In this document: positions 12,843 through 24,160 of the stretch, piece after piece
Layout of the letters: the number at the start of each line of letters is the position of its first letter
Numbering within the stretch: the first letter of the stretch is position 1
Program-made: the position numbers and the translations under genes
Notes under the pieces: model-generated
Told to the model about the DNA's origin: nothing
Seen by the model: the letters and a program-made list of their open reading frames with translations, nothing else
The model's database searches: none
Source of the DNA: Polytrichum commune
Taxonomy: Eukaryota; Streptophyta; Polytrichopsida; Polytrichales; Polytrichaceae
NCBI GenBank assembly: GCA_950295325.1
Contig: OX485804.1
Location: 6,944,001-7,008,000, forward strand
Reading direction: 5' to 3'
DNA: 64,000 nt

Positions 12843-14466
12843 GGACACCGACGTTTTTTTTTGGTAGTGCCTAGTTGGTTGTGCAATGCATTAAGCATGA
12901 TGTGTTTGGCAACCAATTAGAGTGATATTTAAAAGCTCGTATACAAGCTCAAAGGCATTAGTCAACCTTAAAAGCCCACTCAAATCTCCTCCAAAACACT
13001 TAAATAATGTTATATCAATTTGACAATTTAATAGATGAATAATAGTGTCTTTAATGGTGTATTTGACTGTATGGATGACATACTTGTAAAGTCAAGATTG
13101 TTTACACAAAATTTCAACCATCCACATGTCCCATTTTAAGAGACTATAACATGAGTGTGCGTAACGGTGTGGATGGGCAAAAGTGGGTGCCTAGATGAAA
13201 ATGTCCTTCTCAGTCATTAGGGGTTGATATGAGTTTGAGAGGCGGAACTAATCATGGACCAGTTGCACAACCCGTATTGAACCCTAATATACACAAGATG
13301 AAACTATTATTACCAACTTGAAACGCTTAATGCATTGCACACAAATTATTAGCCGCCCACATGTTCGAAATCAGAAGATTGTAACACAAATGTGTATGTT
13401 GGTGTTGTCGGACAATGTGTGACTACTCAGACCAAAAAAACATCCAGCTCAACTTATAAGGATGAAAAATCCAAAGCTCTTTGATGATGCAAGATTGATT
13501 GAAACAATTCATCAATTGGCCTTGGATCTTATCATAAGTTCTTAACGTTACAAATTTCATACAATCACTCCCCATTTTTATAACATTATTAAGCAATGTG
13601 CATTCATTCATATGGGCCCTAAGATCGTAATCATGGGATCCCCTGATCTAGTGAAAAAAGAAACTCAAATTAAGTCTTAAAATTTACTAGGTTGGGGCTT
13701 CCCATGGTCATATTCTCACGGCCCACCTAAATAAACGCACATTCCTTGATAATGTTATGTTCATCACATGTTTAGGAATCTTGCATTCATTTGGGGAAGT
13801 GGACCTAGGTATAAGAATATGCGTGACACATAGATGTTGTGGATTGTGCAACAAGCTTGGGTGGGAGGGAGCAATATAAGGTGAATCTAACTAGCATATA
13901 TCTCTTAAGGAATGCTTCCCGACTTCCAAGTTTCATCTTCCACCGATGATTTGTAGCCCTTCAATGACTTTGTCCCTCTACCGTCTTATTATGGTACCTT
14001 ATAATGGATGGATAGGATTGATGAGATGCCTGAGTTCGTTATACAACTCTTTCTTGAGCAGGCTGGCAAAGCACCATTGAAATAGAGTAGAGGTGCCCAT
14101 GATTGATCACTTAAGGGATTATGCACCAAATCATGGAGAAGTATAAGGCGGTCTAAAAAATTTATGTGTAGGAAGATAGAAATTAGGAGGAATGCAATTT
14201 TTTTGGATAATTGTATTTCTTAAATTGAAAATGATGTGAATTCTTGAAGTAAGAAGTTGGCATATTATGAGATACAACATTATTTGCGCATAGTTATGGG
14301 GTATGGTTGACGAATAATGGTTGAGGGGACCTTTCTTTTGACGGACTAGTTTTTTTGTCAACATTATCTTGTGATGGGCAAGACTAATGCAGACTTTACA
14401 TGCCTTTCTTTTTTCTTGTGACGGGTGCAAAAAGGATCTTTGGCTCCAAGCCATCATGAAGACTTA
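12843..14466. other. Gene-free stretch with an inverted-repeat pair and family F repeat
   Basis: No gene is seen. TTGTGCAATGCATTAAGC near 12,881 is the inverse of GCTTAATGCATTGCACA near 13,326. This could mark the ends of an old ~0.47-kb element, but I found no TSD. The stretch 14,255-14,460 (family F; motifs ACAACATTATTTG, ATGGTTGACG and TTTTGACGG) recurs at about 20,470-20,620 and 21,960-22,210. The rest is unassigned. Confidence 0.45.
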
Positions 14467-15468
14467 GGGCCACTTCACACATGAGACTGAGAGCCTGTGA
14501 CCATTACACTTCAAGCACTCTCATTGGTGGAAAAGGTGGAGCTGGTCCAAGTTCGCTTCACACTACGCTTGAGGGACCAATAGAGTATGTGAATGCAAGA
14601 TGGATGTAAAGTCTACATGGATCCCTACGTGACATCAAATGGATCATGTTTCATGGTCACTTGGACTATTTTCCAAAACCACCTCTTGGAGGTAGGCCTA
14701 ACGCAAAACCGGGAGACCATGGCACTCCGAACGCTCACAACCATTGATATATTTTATTTTATCATGTGTGAGGACCCGCATGAATGGAAATTCAGTGAAA
14801 TAGCATTTGGTTGAGGGCTCAATCACATATGGCTTCACGCTATACTTTGAGGATCCGTGACCACACTACATGATTTTGAAGGTGTCTTGGGACAACCTTT
14901 GGACACTTTCTTTTGGGCTCTCACAATTGCATCGTCACGGCTCTTCTTGGCTCGTGTGTGAAGTGGCCCTTAGAGCCAAGAGCCAAGAGCCGTGACCATG
15001 AAATTGTGAGAGCCCAAAAGAAAGTGTCCAAAGGCAGTCCCAACACACCTCCAAAATCATGTCGTGTGGTCACGGACCCTCAAAGTATAGCGTGAAGCCA
15101 TACGTGACCGGGCCCTCAACCAAATGCTACTTCAATGGATTTCTAGTCATGCAGGTCCTCACACGTGACAAAATAGAATAAATCAACGGTTGTGAACTTT
15201 CAGAGTGCCATGGTCTTCCGGTTTTACATCAAGCCTACCTCCAAGAGCTGGTTTTTGAAAATAGTCCAAATGACCATGAAACGCGATCCATTTGATGCCA
15301 CGTAGAAATCCATGTAGGACTTCACACCCATCTTGCATTCACTTCTATACTCCGTCGGTCCCTCGAGCGTAGTGTGAAGCGAACTTGGACCGGCTCCGCC
15401 TTTTCCACCAACAAGCGTGCTTCAAGCGTTATGGTCACGGGTTCTCAGTCTCGTGTGTGATGTGGCCC
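14467..15468. mobile_element. Head-to-head pair of family C MITEs forming a 1-kb fold-back
   Basis: The plus arm (14,467-14,969) starts GGGCCACTTCACAC, ends GTGTGAAGTGGCCC, and is flanked by TTA (14,464-14,466 and 14,970-14,972). A second copy in opposite orientation follows within about 5 bp (about 14,975-15,468). It lacks its inner tip but keeps its outer GTGATGTGGCCC end, again followed by TTA. The result is an inverted repeat with arms of nearly 500 bp and almost no spacer. It is non-coding. If transcribed it would make a long hairpin RNA. Confidence 0.8.
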
Positions 15469-15471
15469 TTA

Positions 15472-16429
15472 GAGAGGGCATCAAGACCGCAACTATACTA
15501 AGCTTTACTGAATATACACATAGTTAAATATTCCCTTTGTGAAAATTCTCCGACATATCTACACACACCACAACATATATAAAACCATAGCCAATTGAAT
15601 CCCTTTGCTGTTGACCAAATTATGAGAGTACCACTTAACTTACATATTGGAGGGACACTCGAGTTCATTATATTATGTAGTCGTACAAAGCTCATTCCCT
15701 CCTTGGCGTTGAACATCGTCACAATGTCAAACTACGCTCATATATCTCTATATCTCTATCTCTATCTCTATATATATATCCATCACTTGCGACTTTTGGT
15801 ACAGTCGGGTCCCTTCTGTATCCTTTACACCAGTGGAATGATCATGGAGTCCGGAACAGCATGCAAGTGACCTATCTATTAAAAAGATTTAAATACTAAA
15901 AAACAAGTCATTAAATTAATGTGTATGGTCTGACTAAACACCTAAACTTACACCCTATTGTACCACACTGGTCGGCAAATAGCATCAGCTCTGATGGAGT
16001 TTAGTTTCATCAAGCGACTGTGTAAGTAAGTTAAGTGAAGAAGTACTGTGGTACGTTCTCAACCTCGCCGCAGAATGACTGGAGTTCAGGGGGAGAGAAA
16101 GAGAGAGAGGGAGGGGGCAGAGGGGGGGGGGTGCCATGTGTCACGCAGTTGTTGGCGAGGACGCGTGCAAAATGTGACGTGGCGTGCGCCGAATTGCTCC
16201 TTGGGAGGCTAAGTTAGTAAGGTACGTGAACAGGTGATCTTGGTAAGGGATCCGGGCCGGTCGCTGGACGGCTGCCAGTGTGGGTCAAAACTGTTAAGTT
16301 AGTACTGGTGAGTTAGTATCCAACAGGCTCACTTGGTTCCCGGATCAAGAGGATATGGGAGCCGTCATTAGCCCGGAAACCCACAGTGCGATTAAGTTAG
16401 TGAGGACTTACGGAAGTACCGCGTTGTAA
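15472..16429. other. Gene-free stretch with microsatellite and GC-rich tract
   Basis: It holds a CTATAT/TCTCTA-type simple repeat (about 15,740-15,779) and a run of ten G (16,122-16,131) in a locally GC-rich patch at 16,030-16,430. The word TAAGTTAGT or GAGTTAGT recurs several times in that patch. I see no coding exon that can be defended. Confidence 0.4.
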
Positions 16430-16473
16430 GGGCCGGGCCTGCGTACATCATGGCATGGGCCATGAAGTCGTCC

Positions 16474-17255
16474 CAGAGTCCGGGGAGATTTGAAGGGCAT
16501 AAATCGGTCAAAATCCTAGTCAAAATCCTAGTGTTTCCAAGCCCAACCGGTTTCCGTGTTGGTGATCCTTTGTTTTTTTTTTTTCCTTTGTTGAATTGAG
16601 GTTTGTTTTATATATTCCTCGAGTACGATCGGTGATGTACCTGAAGTCTAGAGCTTCAGCCTTTCATTTCTCATACTCAACCGGCTCATGTGTAACTACA
16701 CTAAATATGATATTTAGTGTTTGATTATATTTGGTGTTGTTACCACCCTACCCTGCTCAACACTAATGTTCAATTCTTTGACAATTAGTGTTAGACATAA
16801 ATGTTCTCTCTCTCTCTCTCTCTCTCTACCAAAACTCTCGCGGTCTAAGATGTGTAGGTTCAGCGGAATCTCGTCAAAGACTCAGAAGAGTGCACTATGC
16901 TTGTTCATTTGCTTTGTCGATGGGAATTGTGTGCTCTTTTGTTGGAGATGAATATGAGGTCATGTGCAATACATGTGATTGTTTGTTGAGGGTATACAAG
17001 AGCCCTGTGTCCGAGCCTTGTATCCTTGCTTGCAATAAATCAAGAAATGAGGAACTGAACCTTCTCCTTACTGGCACTAAATTCGTGCATGTAGCTTCCA
17101 CATATTACCATAGTTGATAATTTAGTGTTCGAGTTTACATTCAATGTTACTTACTTTCACGGAATTAGTGATATTTAGTGTATGCGTTCGTATTTAGTGT
17201 ATCAAACACTAAATATCATATTTAATGTAGTTTTTAGTTCTCCATGTTCATCGGT
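16474..17255 (-). mobile_element. Composite AACCGGTT MITE, copy 4, split by a TA-flanked MITE
   Basis: The left piece runs from CAGAGTCCGGGGAGA to GGCTCATGTGTAACTA. The right piece resumes as TAGTTTTTAGTTCTCCATG, which aligns with the expected TAGCCGCCGGTTCTCC end. The two pieces are one element interrupted by the 531-bp insertion described next. Confidence 0.7.
16698..17228. mobile_element. MITE with palindromic ends inserted at TA
   Basis: The left tip CACTAAATATGATATTTAG plus TGT is an almost perfect palindrome about one central base, and so is the right tip. The element is therefore an inverted repeat whose ends are each inverted repeats. TA stands on both sides (16,697-16,698 and 17,228-17,229). 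The CACTA...TAGTG tips recall En/Spm, but the TA flank fits Tc1/mariner better. The class is unresolved. It is non-coding. Related copies lie at 19,889, 37,796 and about 46,486. Confidence 0.65.
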
Positions 17256-17919
17256 TGTCCTTTGGTTCCTTGATATTTGTGATTGGCCGTTGAGCTCGTC
17301 CCGGGTTATTGTGGTTTACATCAAGGAAAGTAATGTAAGAGTGACCATGGAACTTGAGGTCCCCAAAAGGCCTATTTTTCAAGCCTACATATTCCAATGT
17401 CATGACCCAATGGCTTTTGTGGTGAGAGAGGCAAAAGAGGTTCTCTAGCTGCAAAAGTCAAGGAACCATGGCAGAGTAATGCCATTTTAAACTTTTATTT
17501 CTTTTTCCAAATGTTGTTATAATTAAGAGGAGAGAAGGGATGAAGAAGGGGTGAAGGTAGAATATGAATTTATTCTTTTTCCAAACTTACCCTTTGTGGG
17601 CATATGTTTAAAATAAAAAATAAGCACATCTACTTGTTGGTGCATGGTCACTCCTCTTTATCCATGTTCGGTTATTACCTGATGAGCCCCCCATAAGTTG
17701 TACAAATTGCATAGTTCATAAATTTGACCATGAACATGTGACCACGGAAAAATGCCATATTATATGGGACAACTTTGTGGTCCATGATATAAACAACCCC
17801 TAAGTATCATCATAAACTATTGTCTTCCGAGTGAGCTTTCAGATGGACAACCGGTTGCCATTATCCTTGAATCTAGTAAAGTGCAAACTTGGTGTTATTA
17901 AGGTCAAGGCATCCATAGC

Positions 17920-18300
17920 TAACCATGTCCATCTAATTGCTCACTAAGGTCATGTAACGCCGACATGACTGACATCTATATTACTCAGGCAAAATAAAGC
18001 CAAGGTTTATGTGATGAGGGTGTGTGATTGATTACCCTCATAAGATTTTTGACAAGTGTCGTAGCCAAGCATCAACGTTTAGATGAGTTGTTATGAGTTA
18101 AACTATATATCAAGCATGTGTTACCGTAACTTTGCTGCTTCGAAACTTGTAACAACTTTCATGTTCATAGAAAATATTTGCTTTTAATTTTTTTTTAATT
18201 TTTTTTGGGTGCATCCTCCTTAGAATTTGTTTCTCTTCGCAAGAAGAATAATTTCCGCTGTTACTCCTCCTGAACAGGTGCAATTCCTCGCTCACTTTTA
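17920..18300. repeat. Dispersed repeat family G, copy 1
   Basis: This is colinear with 46,600-47,400. Shared words include GATTGATTACCCTCA, GTCGTAGCCAAG, TTTAGATGAG, CTCCTTAGAAT, GTTTCTCTT and TTACTCCTCCT. The second copy carries about 0.43 kb of extra sequence. I found no ends or reading frame that identify the class. Confidence 0.6.
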
Positions 18301-18508
18301 TCGGTTATCGAGGCCTCGGTCTCGATCTGCATGTGGTCATGAGAAGCATCTGTAGCCCAGACTTGGTCTAGCTTGTGGTCCAGAGGATCAGATCCCGCTT
18401 GGCTTGAGCCTCGTCAGGCCTTCCAGCTCCCTATGGTAGGTGGGTGGGTGGTTATTAAGTTCGGTTTGTTTTTCATGTTCTCCAACGTGGACCGATTAGA
18501 TTCCCGGG

Positions 18509-18872
18509 GAGGCCACACAACACGTTTGAAAACATACCACTTTCGAAACGGAGTTTGGTAAGCTAAGGTAAAAGAATTTCAGGCCTACTTAGCATGTGCG
18601 TGACTTTGAGGAGTTTGGATTCAAGGTCGGTCTGTATTCTGCTAGGTATAAACATCCGTTTTCAATTCCGATCCAAGATGGCGGTTCTGCAAGGCTGAAA
18701 ACATCCGGTTCCGATCGGAGTTGGAAATGGACGGTTTTAACCAGACAAAGAGGGACCGACCTTGAAACTAACGCCCCTGAAGTCCGGCACATGTCAAGAC
18801 TGGAGTTCGTTTGTGTTGGCTTACTGAATCCCATTTCGAAACCAGCATTTTCGAACGTGTGTGGAATCGCCT
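18509..18872. mobile_element. ~365-bp element with ~55-bp inverted ends
   Basis: The left end GGCCACACAACACGTTTGAA, continuing CCACTTTCGAAACGG and GGTAAGC, pairs with the right end TTCGAACGTGTGTGGAATCG preceded by CTTACTGAATCCC and TTTCGAAACC. A 111-residue minus-strand ORF and overlapping plus-strand ORFs cross it, but they look like by-products of the inverted repeat. It is a single copy in this window. I see no clear TSD. Confidence 0.6.
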
Positions 18873-19862
18873 TCACACAACAATACTTGTGTGCATTCGC
18901 GAATCGACAATGAAGGATCAGCAAAAAATTAGATCGGAGATCGTCGGACCTCCCATTGGTTTGGTCAGGGTTCGCGAAAATGCATGTATTATAAGGATCA
19001 TGTGGTCATCCCACTAGATCATGTCGTTGGCTTCAATATTTTCACACACAATGTGGGAGAAAGTGGTGCAAGTTACTGGTGTGCTTATGTGATTTCTGGC
19101 ACAATTCACCAACCTCACTATATGTTCTCCAATTGGCAAGCCTCTAGTGAAACTAACTATGTTATTACATTCATAAAAGTAGTGAAGTAAGGTTAGTTTT
19201 TTACTTACATAACATAGTTCAATTGTAAAAGAAACATTTTGAATTTGAGAAGCTTAAGTGAGCTCAAAGACGGTTCATGCAAGGGAGCCGCTTATGACCT
19301 CAATTGAGGTCATTCCATTATGGTGCACTTGAAATTCTGTTAAAACTTTGAAATTTTGAACATCTTGAGGGCATGGATATGATTTGAAAAGACATAAACA
19401 TTGAAAGGGGTAGAGAATAACAAACTATGAATAGATGCATATCATTTCAAGCATGTGTGTGTAGCTCCTTTCCTACAAAGAAAGAAGAGTAGTCACATTT
19501 GCGATTAGGCATTTTGGCGGAGGGTGAAGTGTCCACAATAGGCCTACATGGACCCCCTCTTTTAAGTGGGTGCGTCTTCTAGTTTTATAATCTACTTTTG
19601 GCATTGGCATCCCTCTAAAAAAAACAAAAAAACATAGTATCTTATATGGAAAACGTACAAAAATATAGAATCCTATATGCGGTATCAAAAGACCATATTC
19701 CCTTCTACATAAACCAAACTCACATTCAAGAGATCATGGTGCCAAAATCTTCATAGCCAATTGTTAGATATATTAATTATGTCATCATGTATATAAACAA
19801 TCAAGTTTTAACACATAAAGATTGTCTTCAATGAAAATCGTGGTCATTCTTGGGTTTACATT
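18873..19862. other. Gene-free stretch
   Basis: This is AT-rich DNA without a recognisable gene or full repeat. Short ORFs near 18,984-19,190 and 19,473-19,688 show no domain, splice context or conserved motif. Confidence 0.4.
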
Positions 19863-20288
19863 CAATGAACGGGGAGAACCAATTGCTACACTAAATACGA
19901 TATTTAGTGTCATTTACTATTTGGAATTACGCAACACTATACTTTTTTTAATTGTACATCTCATTTTTAACAACAAAGGTCGAATTGGTTATTTGGACAT
20001 TATTGAACATGAACATCTTTACTTGGTAAAAATTTACATTACTAATAAAATTATATAAGATTGTGTAACTCCGAATAGTAAGTGACACGAAAAATCATAT
20101 ACATTGTAGTTACAGATGAACCGGTTGAGATTCAAGGCGTTACAAAAATCACTGATTATTTTAGAGGAATATAAAGAATATACCTCAAAGTTATAAAGAG
20201 AAACCGAAAGATGTCAACATGTATCCGGATGGACTTGAAAAACACTTGGATTTCGACCAATTTTGCCCAAAAATGTGCCTGGCCACTG
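19863..20288 (+). mobile_element. Composite AACCGGTT MITE, copy 5, with internal palindrome-ended MITE
   Basis: It starts CAATGAACGGGGAGAACC, and the TA-flanked MITE follows at once (about 19,889-20,106, tips CACTAAATACGATATTTAG and CATTG). The AACCGGTT element then resumes as TAGTTACAGATGAACCGG and ends GGCCACTG. The insertion point, the TA of GTAACTA, is the same as in the copies at 16.5 and 37.3 kb. Confidence 0.75.
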
Positions 20289-22616
20289 CGGTCTAAGAAC
20301 ATGATCATAACAAGCTCAAAAGAATCATGTTATGGGCAGATGATCAGGTTTTCTTTTTGCAGTTGTGGCTTAAGTTAATTAATGCCACCAAATTCACAAT
20401 GATGAGGCCCGAGCTTTAATTTGCATTGATTAACCTAGAATATCACTGCAAATGTTTTTTCTTCCAGAGGTGGTTAAATAGGGGATGATGATCAGTGTTC
20501 CTTTTGACGGGTCCACTTTCATTTCATGTGACAGGTTACTTTTCATTTTTGTCTTTCGTTGTGACAGATAACATCAAAAACTACATTTTAAAGGATGGGT
20601 TGAGAGAATCTTAATCTTTCATGTCAAATTGAAGATTGAATTATATGTTTTCAAATATAAATGCAGAGAAGTTTGAGGTTTTTAAAATATTTAGTCCAAA
20701 CTAAGAACTCCTTGATTCTTCATGTTGTGTCATAACTCATATGAAGCCCTTCAATTCATATTCTCCACCTTTGTCCTACATAATGACACTTGCATCAAGC
20801 GTCCAAAGTGTGCAACTTCAATGAAGCTTGCAAGTGGCTCTTGATGGCATTTTCTTTTGAAGATCCCTTTTCACAAATTACAATACTTGAGGGAATGACA
20901 AGTATTTTTTTTGCCCAAAGTTTCATGAGATGTGGCCAACTGGTGTACTGGTTGTTGAGCCCCCACTAAATGGCCATGCCTCATACAATGATTTGTTTCA
21001 CATTCATGCCTCAAATTTTTTTACAAACTCAAGCAACTTAGCTTTACTTGCATTGCCTTCAACTACCGTCAATCCAAATATTTTGATCAACCTCTCCAAC
21101 CATTGCTCATACATAGTTAGACAAACTTCTTCATCACTTGGATACTACTTTGGACTGAAATTTTTTAATGTGTTGAAAACATGTAAATCAAGAAACCTTT
21201 TGTTCAAGCCATGTACAAGTGCTTGCACATACACAACTCCCAACATATTGTATTCTAATAGTGTGCCCTCCTAATCAAAAAATTGTTTGTGATGCATAAG
21301 ATGGTATGTGCCTTCAACATCATCATTTGCTATGATTCACAAATACACTATGGTCAGAGGTATAGAACAACCATCAAGCATAACTTCTTCAACGAGAGTT
21401 CATCCCAAGTGAAGTTTGGATCATAATTGCAAAGAAGGTGACAATTTAGCCAGTTGAAAGATAGTTTAGTGGCCTAATGGTTGTCCACATCTAATTTATA
21501 TGCGGGGTGCATGATGCAAGGAGTACTGACCTTTTAGCCGACTCCGCTAGGCTTTGCCCCTACTAATTGCTTCTAAACACCCATCTCACACTAAACTATC
21601 ACTAAGCAGGGAGAATCAACAACTAGCTACATGGAAACCGGTTGAATTCGAGGAATAACCAATTGAAGTTTACGACTTTAGGGAAAACCCCCATATTAGT
21701 AAAGAAAAATCGAAACATGTAATGGTCGGACTTGGAAACACTAGGATTTGACCGATTATGCCCATAAATCTATCCAAACATTGCAAACTTTAACTCTTAC
21801 TTGAACCTGATTCACATTTGCTCTTTTTAAAGATAATGTAAATTACTTCTCTACATACATATTATCTTTTATTACTATCACAGACTCAAATTGGGTTCAG
21901 TCAAGTGTCACTTATTACAAATGTAAAGTTGACTCATATCTCCTAAGTCACAATGAATCGAAGTGTGGCTCATATATTACGGGATACAACATTATTTGCC
22001 CATGTTATGGGATATGATTGACGGATAACGGATGAAGGGATCTTTCTTTTAATGGGCTGGAGTTTTTTTTTTGGCCTTTCCATGTGACGGGTGTTTTTTC
22101 ATTTTCGCTTTCCTTTTGGTAGGCAAGATTGATTTCAGACTTTCTATGCCTTTCTTTTAGCTTACGGGTTCTAAAAGAAGCCTTGATGATGATTCTCCCT
22201 TGTGACCAATTGGATAACAAACTCTCGGCATCTGGTGCTTTTGTCTTCTTTTGTAAGCCATGCCGGGCGCCATGGAGTGTTCATCATCCACAACAACATG
22301 TGTGAACCCGCCCCCCCCCCCCCCCAAAATAAAGCTTTAATTTGATGTGGATCTACAAGTAGTGTGGATGTTATGTTCTTTGACCCACACTATTTGTGAA
22401 CACAATTTAAAGTGAACTTTGTAATCTATTTGAACATCGCACATCAATTATAAAATGCATTGATGTTCCTTCTTCTTCTTTTGTTTCTTATAGAGACATT
22501 GGCTTCTTGAGGAAGCAAGAATGAATGAAGAGTACATTTGTCCACATGCTATTGTGATCTTTCGGTGGAAGAATCGTAGGCTCTATCAAAATAGACTAAT
22601 GTTATAATCTCATTTG
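20289..22616. other. Gene-free stretch with family F repeats
   Basis: Family F copies are at about 20,470-20,620 and 21,960-22,210. The AACCGGTT copy 6 is listed separately. A 114-residue plus ORF at 20,930-21,274 has no recognisable domain and lies in AT-rich sequence, so I do not call it. A run of 15 C is at 22,311-22,325. Confidence 0.4.
21610..21782 (+). mobile_element. AACCGGTT-rich MITE, copy 6
   Basis: Decayed copy from GGGAGAATCAACAACTAGCTA through AAACCGGTTGAATTCG to CTAGGATTTGACCGATTATG and CATTG. It has no internal insertion. Confidence 0.65.
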
Positions 22617-22624
22617 GATTGTTC

Positions 22625-23039
22625 CACGGGGAGGTCACTCCATTGTCAAGTTGAACACTGCGTGCGAACCAAGTTTGCTACCCCTACATTACATGCCATA
22701 GATAATTTTAGAATTTTAGAAATTTTTTTACATATACATAACCATTGATAGAATCTTTTGTATATATATTTTTTGAAATCTTTAGTCATCTTCATTTTTG
22801 TAGTAATTGTTTTAGTTCAATATTGTGTCATTCTAGTTAGAATCCGTATGTTTGATTAAAAAAAACAAATCATCTAATTTTATTACCATTTTTTTACTAT
22901 GTAATAGATACTGTGTATATCTACTCATGAAAAGAAATTGATAAAATTGTGACCCAATTTGGTGATGCTTTATGTTAAAAGTAGATTTTTTTTTGTTCGC
23001 ACGTGGTGTTCAACTTGACATTGGAGTGACCTCCCTGTG
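22625..23039. mobile_element. hAT-like MITE with 8-bp target duplication, copy A
   Basis: The left end CACGGGGAGGTCACTCCA, then TTGTCAAGTTGAACAC, is mirrored at the right by GTGTTCAACTTGACA and TGGAGTGACCTCCCTGTG. The 8-bp flank GATTGTTC is exact on both sides (22,617-22,624 and 23,040-23,047). Eight-base TSDs with CA-starting tips are typical of hAT. The AT-rich interior has no ORF. The sister copy is at 45,485-45,886. Confidence 0.8.
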
Positions 23040-23047
23040 GATTGTTC

Positions 23048-24157
23048 ATACATGCCATTTGACAAATGGTAGAAGAGATATTGGCGATTAAAGATGTCAA
23101 TTGCATGTCATGTTAACGATAATTATACGTTTCTCTCAAAAATTGACAGACCCAGTAAGAATAATTATCAAATATTATTTGACGGTGAGTTTGTGATTTC
23201 ATAGCAAACGACTACAGTATACAAGAAAAACCCATAAATGGTGAACGACCACTACCGATGCAATAGACTAGGAGTAGAATGATTCTTGTGTGGACCCAAA
23301 ATGGCTAGTTATAAAAGCGATGACCCAAAAACGGACGCAACAACAATAAGCCATATAGCTCTTGCTTCATGCCACTTGGATCACTTCTGGGTGCCGTTCA
23401 GTTAACCATTTCATGTGCATTTGCACGCATAGTAGAATATATAAAGTTCAAATTAAGGAAGCCCTATTCTACAAGTAAAGACAAAGGGGGGGGGGGGTTG
23501 ACTCACTTACCTTTTCTTTTGGGAAAATGTAACTAATTATTTACAAAGACTAAACTAATGAAACAACTTGCATTCCTCATCATTTCCTCGACTTCCGCCT
23601 CTGAAGATATTGCACACATTTCAAGCCACTCTTTTTCTCCGCTGCCCGTATCCATTAAATTTTATTCTAGCTCACCACCATGAGATGCTCGTCCTCCTCG
23701 ACATTCCTTCCCAACACTCGGTCGGAGCGTGGGGGAGGAATGTATGTGGATCGGCCACGTGGGATTGTATGGGGGTCTCGGCCAATGGGGCGCCCTCAAA
23801 AACGATCGTTGTGTGAAGGGTCAGAAGTGACTGACAAATGCAGGGAGCTTAACGGCAAACACACACCTCTGCCCCCCCCCCCCCCCCCCTTGTCTGGAGT
23901 ACTGAAGCCCAGAAGTTTGGCAATATTCATTATCATTTTGGCCCTGTACGTGCTCTCTCTCTCTGCAGTTAAAAGTGTTTTTTTAATTTCTTTTAATTTA
24001 TCTTTTTTTTACTTTTTTAGTTCTCGGGAACTGACCCTGACATCGCACATGACTCTGAGATTCCGCATGCAGTCTAATTCGCACCCTTGTTATCTGTGTA
24101 AGTTGTCACTACATATGTAACTTAGTTTTTTTTTTCCCCCTTCCTTCCTTCCTTAGT
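23048..24157. other. Gene-free stretch with G and C runs
   Basis: It contains a run of 12 G (23,486-23,497) and a run of 18 C (23,872-23,889). The longest ORF, 23,680-24,120, crosses the C run and then reads low-complexity hydrophobic sequence. I do not support it as a gene. A CT-rich stretch and T runs follow. Confidence 0.4.
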
Positions 24158-24160
24158 TTA

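Larger units (their letters stand above)
16430..17801. mobile_element. PIF/Harbinger-like element (CATGGTCCATGAAGT ends) carrying nested insertions
   Basis: The left end reads GGGCCGGGCCTGCGTACATC and then GGCCATGAAGTCGTCCC. The right end is the diverged inverse, GGGACAACTTTGTGGTCC and then AACAACCCC. TAA flanks both sides (16,427-16,429 and 17,802-17,804). A relative without the insertions is at 24,161-24,924. An AACCGGTT MITE lies just inside the left end and itself contains a palindrome-ended MITE. Host-element sequence resumes near 17,256, where 17,260-17,450 matches 24,700-24,895 in inverse orientation. Confidence 0.65.

Noticed and set aside
18589-18924. Overlapping 111- and 105-codon ORFs on both strands
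   Set aside because: They lie over the inverted ends of the 18.5-kb element. Mirror ORFs are expected from an inverted repeat.
23680-24120. A 146-codon plus-strand ORF
   Set aside because: It crosses an 18-C run that reads as polyproline, then low-complexity hydrophobic sequence. There is no domain, splice context or homologue that I recognise.
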